64,000 nt of DNA, from the NCBI GenBank assembly GCA_016702335.1, contig JADJEF010000020.1, positions 1 to 64,000 of the forward strand. Direction: 5' to 3'. The DNA comes from Rhodocyclaceae bacterium. Lineage in GTDB: Bacteria; Pseudomonadota; Gammaproteobacteria; Burkholderiales; Rhodocyclaceae. Below are positions 61,548 through 64,000 of this stretch, piece after piece. The number at the start of each line of letters is the position of its first letter. The stretch's first letter is position 1. Under the pieces are notes generated by a model. The model ran no database searches, had not been told where the DNA came from, and saw nothing but the letters and a program-made list of their open reading frames with translations. The position numbers and the translations under genes were made by a program.

Positions 61548-62521
61548 GCCCGGACACCACCCTGCAAGCGCTAGTCGAGCGCTATCTGGATGAGCGCCAC
61601 CGTCTGGGCTTCTCCGCACGGACCCAGGCTTATGCTCTGCGTAGCTTCGCCCGCCATGTCCAGGCCGTCGGCCACATTGGCCCGATTACGGTGGACGTTA
61701 TGGCTGACTGGGCACGCCGTGACAGTCATACCAGCAGCGATCCGCACACCTGGGCGCGCCGGCTAAAGACATTGCGTTCCTTCATGCGTTGGCTAGCCCA
61801 GTTCGAGCCGGTAACCGAGGTTCCCGACGATGCCGTCTTTGGTCGCTTACCCGAGCGGTTAGCGCCCCATATTTACAGCGAACAGGAGATCATCGACCTG
61901 CTGGCCGCCGCGAGGAAGCTGGGTCCGGCGTCTGACATACGCGGAATAGTCTACGAGACGTTGTTTGGTTTGATTGCCAGCACAGGAATGCGGATCTCCG
62001 AGGCGCTTGCATTGACCAATGCCGACGTTGATCTCAAGCAGGGAATGCTCACCATTCACCTGATCAAGTTCGGTAAATCGCGCCAGGTACCTCTACATCC
62101 CAGCACGGTGGAAGCCCTTCGCCACTATCGGGGGAAACGCGACATGGCTGGCATATCTGTGCAGGACGAGGCTCCCTTCTTCGTCGGCACGCGCGGCCGA
62201 CGACGGGGCACACCCTTGAGTGATCGCCAAGTGCATCGCGTCTTTATCGAGTTGCGCGAACGGCTGGGCTGGCGAAACCGCGGGGCCCACCATGCGCCCC
62301 GCATCCATGACCTGAGGCACACCTTTGTCGTGCGCCGCATCGTGCTGTGGCAAGCACAGGGGGTGGACATCGATCAGGCGATGTTGTCGCTGTCGACTTA
62401 CGTCGGACACGCGATGGTAACCAACACCTACTGGTATCTCTCGGCGGTACCGGAGTTGATGGCGCTGGCCGCAGGGCGATTCGAGACGTTCATGTCGCTA
62501 GCGGAGGTGCGCCATGCGTAA
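61544..62521 (+). CDS. RIT tyrosine recombinase B
   Basis: 325 residues from ATG 61544. Catalytic residues: Arg in IASTGMRISEALAL, Lys in IKFGKSRQVPL, HDLRHTF, His in TYVGHAMV and Tyr in TNTYWYLS. SAM-like N-terminal domain (LVERYLDERHRLGFSARTQA). Overlaps A by 4 bp and C by 8 bp. Confidence 0.9.
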   Translation: MSPDTTLQALVERYLDERHRLGFSARTQAYALRSFARHVQAVGHIGPITVDVMADWARRDSHTSSDPHTWARRLKTLRSFMRWLAQFEPVTEVPDDAVFGRLPERLAPHIYSEQEIIDLLAAARKLGPASDIRGIVYETLFGLIASTGMRISEALALTNADVDLKQGMLTIHLIKFGKSRQVPLHPSTVEALRHYRGKRDMAGISVQDEAPFFVGTRGRRRGTPLSDRQVHRVFIELRERLGWRNRGAHHAPRIHDLRHTFVVRRIVLWQAQGVDIDQAMLSLSTYVGHAMVTNTYWYLSAVPELMALAAGRFETFMSLAEVRHA

Positions 62522-63527
62522 CGCCACCGCACCCAATCCGCCATCGTTCGCCGCGCTGGTGCAACAATTCTTCACCGAGCATCTGGTCGCGCAGCGGGCG
62601 GTCAGCCCGCGCACGGTGGCCTGCTACCGCGACGCCTTAAGGTTGTTCCTGGAGTTCGCCAGCCACAAGCTGGGCAAGACGCCGATCAGTCTGCAATTGA
62701 TCGACATCGAGCCTGAACTGATCCTGGCGTTCCTGGATCATCTGGAGAAGGAGCGACACAACGGGGTTCGCAGCCGCAACCTGAGATTGACCGCGTTGCG
62801 TGCGTTCCTGAAGTTCGCCAGTCGGCGCGACGTGACCTCGCTACATGTGATCGAGCGGGCACTGGGTGTTCCAATGAAACGCTTCGAGCGACCCATGTTG
62901 GGCTACCTTACGCGGGAGGAGATGGTTGCGGTGCTGGGGCAACCCGGAGAAAGCTGGTCTTCGCAGCGAGACCATCTGCTGTTGGCCATGCTCTACAACA
63001 CCGGCGCGCGGGTCTCCGAGATTATTGGTGTGCGCGTGGCCGACGTCGTCATCGACGGCGCTGCCTGCGTGCACCTACACGGAAAGGGGCGCAAGCTACG
63101 GTCAGTGCCATTGTGGGATCAAACCGTCGTGGAGGTGCGCGCCTGGCTGCGGCTGAATCCGACGCTTTGCGGCGAGGCCGCTCTACTACCCAATCGTGAT
63201 GGGCGAGCGATGTCCCGATCCAACGTCGCTCAGCGTCTGCATCTCGCCGTTGCTCGCGCGGCTGTTCAAGTACCCGGCATCCTCAAGAAGCGCATCTCGC
63301 CGCACATACTGCGCCACACCACGGCGATGCACATGTTGCAGTCCGGTGTTCCCTTTAACGTGATCGCCCTATGGCTCGGGCACGAGAGCACGACGACCAC
63401 CCATCGCTACGTGGAAGCCGATCTCGCCATGAAGGAGAAGGCGCTGGCCCGGCTGGAGGCACCCGACACACAGATCCCTCGGTACCAGGCGCCGGATTCA
63501 CTGATGCGCTTCCTACAGACGCTGTAA
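62514..63527 (+). CDS. RIT tyrosine recombinase C
   Basis: 337 residues from ATG 62514. Catalytic residues: Arg in YNTGARVSEIIGV, Lys in HGKGRKLRS, HILRHTTAMH, His in LWLGHES and Tyr in THRYVEADLA. N-terminal domain FFTEHLVAQRAVSPRTVACY. Last gene of the trio. Confidence 0.9.
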   Translation: MRNATAPNPPSFAALVQQFFTEHLVAQRAVSPRTVACYRDALRLFLEFASHKLGKTPISLQLIDIEPELILAFLDHLEKERHNGVRSRNLRLTALRAFLKFASRRDVTSLHVIERALGVPMKRFERPMLGYLTREEMVAVLGQPGESWSSQRDHLLLAMLYNTGARVSEIIGVRVADVVIDGAACVHLHGKGRKLRSVPLWDQTVVEVRAWLRLNPTLCGEAALLPNRDGRAMSRSNVAQRLHLAVARAAVQVPGILKKRISPHILRHTTAMHMLQSGVPFNVIALWLGHESTTTTHRYVEADLAMKEKALARLEAPDTQIPRYQAPDSLMRFLQTL

Positions 63528-63556
63528 CGTAACCGGTAACCAGGCGGCGATCTGGT

Positions 63557-64000
63557 CTATGCCGAGAAAGTATGCAAAGCCGAGCGCAGCGGGGTGCTAG
63601 CGAAGTGTTGCTTCCATAGCCGAGGCGTCAGTTCCTCGACACGCGCCGCCGGGTGGTCGCTGACACGCTGCAGGACATCCACCAAGTAATCGTAGGGATC
63701 AATCTGGTGCAGCCGGCAAGTCACGATCAAGCTCTGCATGATCCCGACATGCTTGGCCCCAAGTTCCGTCCAACAAAATAACCAGGCCTTCCTACCCATG
63801 GGAATCGCTCGCAGCGCCCGCTCCAGATGATTGGTGTCAATTGGCACATCCGGATCCGTCAGAAACACCTCCAGCCCAAAGCGCCGCTCGCGCGCATAGG
63901 CGAGTGCCTTGGTCAGTGGATTCGAGGGCAATAACCCCTGCGCCTCAAATTGCGCATTGACCCAAGCGAAGAATTTCTCAACGATTGGTTTGGCATGGAT
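63557..64000 (-). CDS. tnpC: IS66-family transposase (TnpC), C-terminal part, runs off the window
   Basis: The 148 residues inside the window are the end of an IS66 TnpC: GLEVFLTDPDVPIDTNHLER (catalytic acidic/Asn turn), ALRAIPMGRKAWLFCWTELG, GAKHVGIMQSLIVTCRLHQI and the tail LTPRLWKQHFASTPLRSALH. The rest lies beyond 64000. The end of the IS, GTAACCGGTAACCAGGCGG near 63528-63546, is next to the RIT genes, so the RIT element and the IS are adjacent or nested. Confidence 0.88.
   Translation of the reverse strand: MHAKPIVEKFFAWVNAQFEAQGLLPSNPLTKALAYARERRFGLEVFLTDPDVPIDTNHLERALRAIPMGRKAWLFCWTELGAKHVGIMQSLIVTCRLHQIDPYDYLVDVLQRVSDHPAARVEELTPRLWKQHFASTPLRSALHTFSA

Larger units (their letters stand above)
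60294..63527 (+). mobile_element. RIT element (three overlapping tyrosine recombinases)
   Basis: Three different tyrosine recombinase genes in one strand with ATGA and 8-bp overlaps, the defining layout of a recombinase-in-trio (RIT) element. Terminal inverted repeats could not be identified by eye, so the ends given are those of the genes. Confidence 0.85.

Overview
The window looks like the chromosome of a Betaproteobacterium, perhaps a Rhodocyclales relative. The basis is a conserved housekeeping block on the right (laccase-domain pgeF, rluD, divergent bamD, rlmB, an MscS-type channel) with high-GC codon use. The species is not identifiable from the sequence alone. Everything left of about 51.2 kb is accessory DNA. 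Many repeated or cassette genes carry single-base frameshifts, often in short homopolymers, so some broken genes may be consensus errors.

Region 1 (1-8,570): four tandem, same-strand copies of one group IIC intron of about 1.98 kb, the first cut by the window edge. Each has a frameshifted reverse transcriptase/maturase and each sits in a degenerate integron attC site.

Region 2 (8,570-24,079): a large gene-cassette array with about 20 attC sites of one family (about 55-84 bp, all canonical on the minus strand). It carries small cassette genes that are mostly membrane, secreted or unknown proteins, plus an LRR protein. A fifth intron splits the attC at 17.2 kb, an IS30 element sits at 9.0-10.1 kb, an IS91-like relic at 14.6-15.3 kb, and one cassette is present twice (13.5 and 23.55 kb). 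No integron integrase is present, so as seen this is a cluster of attC sites lacking an integrase.

Region 3 (24.1-51.2 kb): a composite genomic island. Its left part is a minus-strand module typical of integrative and conjugative elements: a small membrane protein, a Cys-rich metal-binding protein, a YqaJ-type exonuclease, a DUF932 protein and a WGR/DNA-ligase-like protein, each main gene preceded by a GC-rich hairpin. Next come an SDR oxidoreductase and two orphan integron cassettes in the opposite orientation. A translationally coupled pair follows, a nitrilase-fold protein and a Rad50/SMC-like ATPase, which is the best candidate for an undescribed defence system. The right part is a satellite/integrative-plasmid module: two YagK/YfjJ-like replication proteins, a MobA/MobL-like protein, a RepA-like ATPase, an AlpA-like regulator, IS21 and IS5 relics, a HigBA toxin-antitoxin and a P4-type integrase. 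It ends at a 3' fragment of tRNA-Glu (51,151-51,201), the expected attachment scar.

Region 4 (51.2-60.2 kb): core chromosome, with an alpha/beta hydrolase (frameshifted), a 7TMR-DISM sensor kinase, pgeF (frameshifted), rluD, bamD, and an overlapping PLD-mscS-rlmB operon. A dispersed repeat of about 27-36 bp occurs here (including in frame inside rluD) and also in the accessory part. Region 5 (60.2-64 kb): a RIT element (three overlapping tyrosine recombinases) next to the 3' part of an IS66 transposase that runs off the window.
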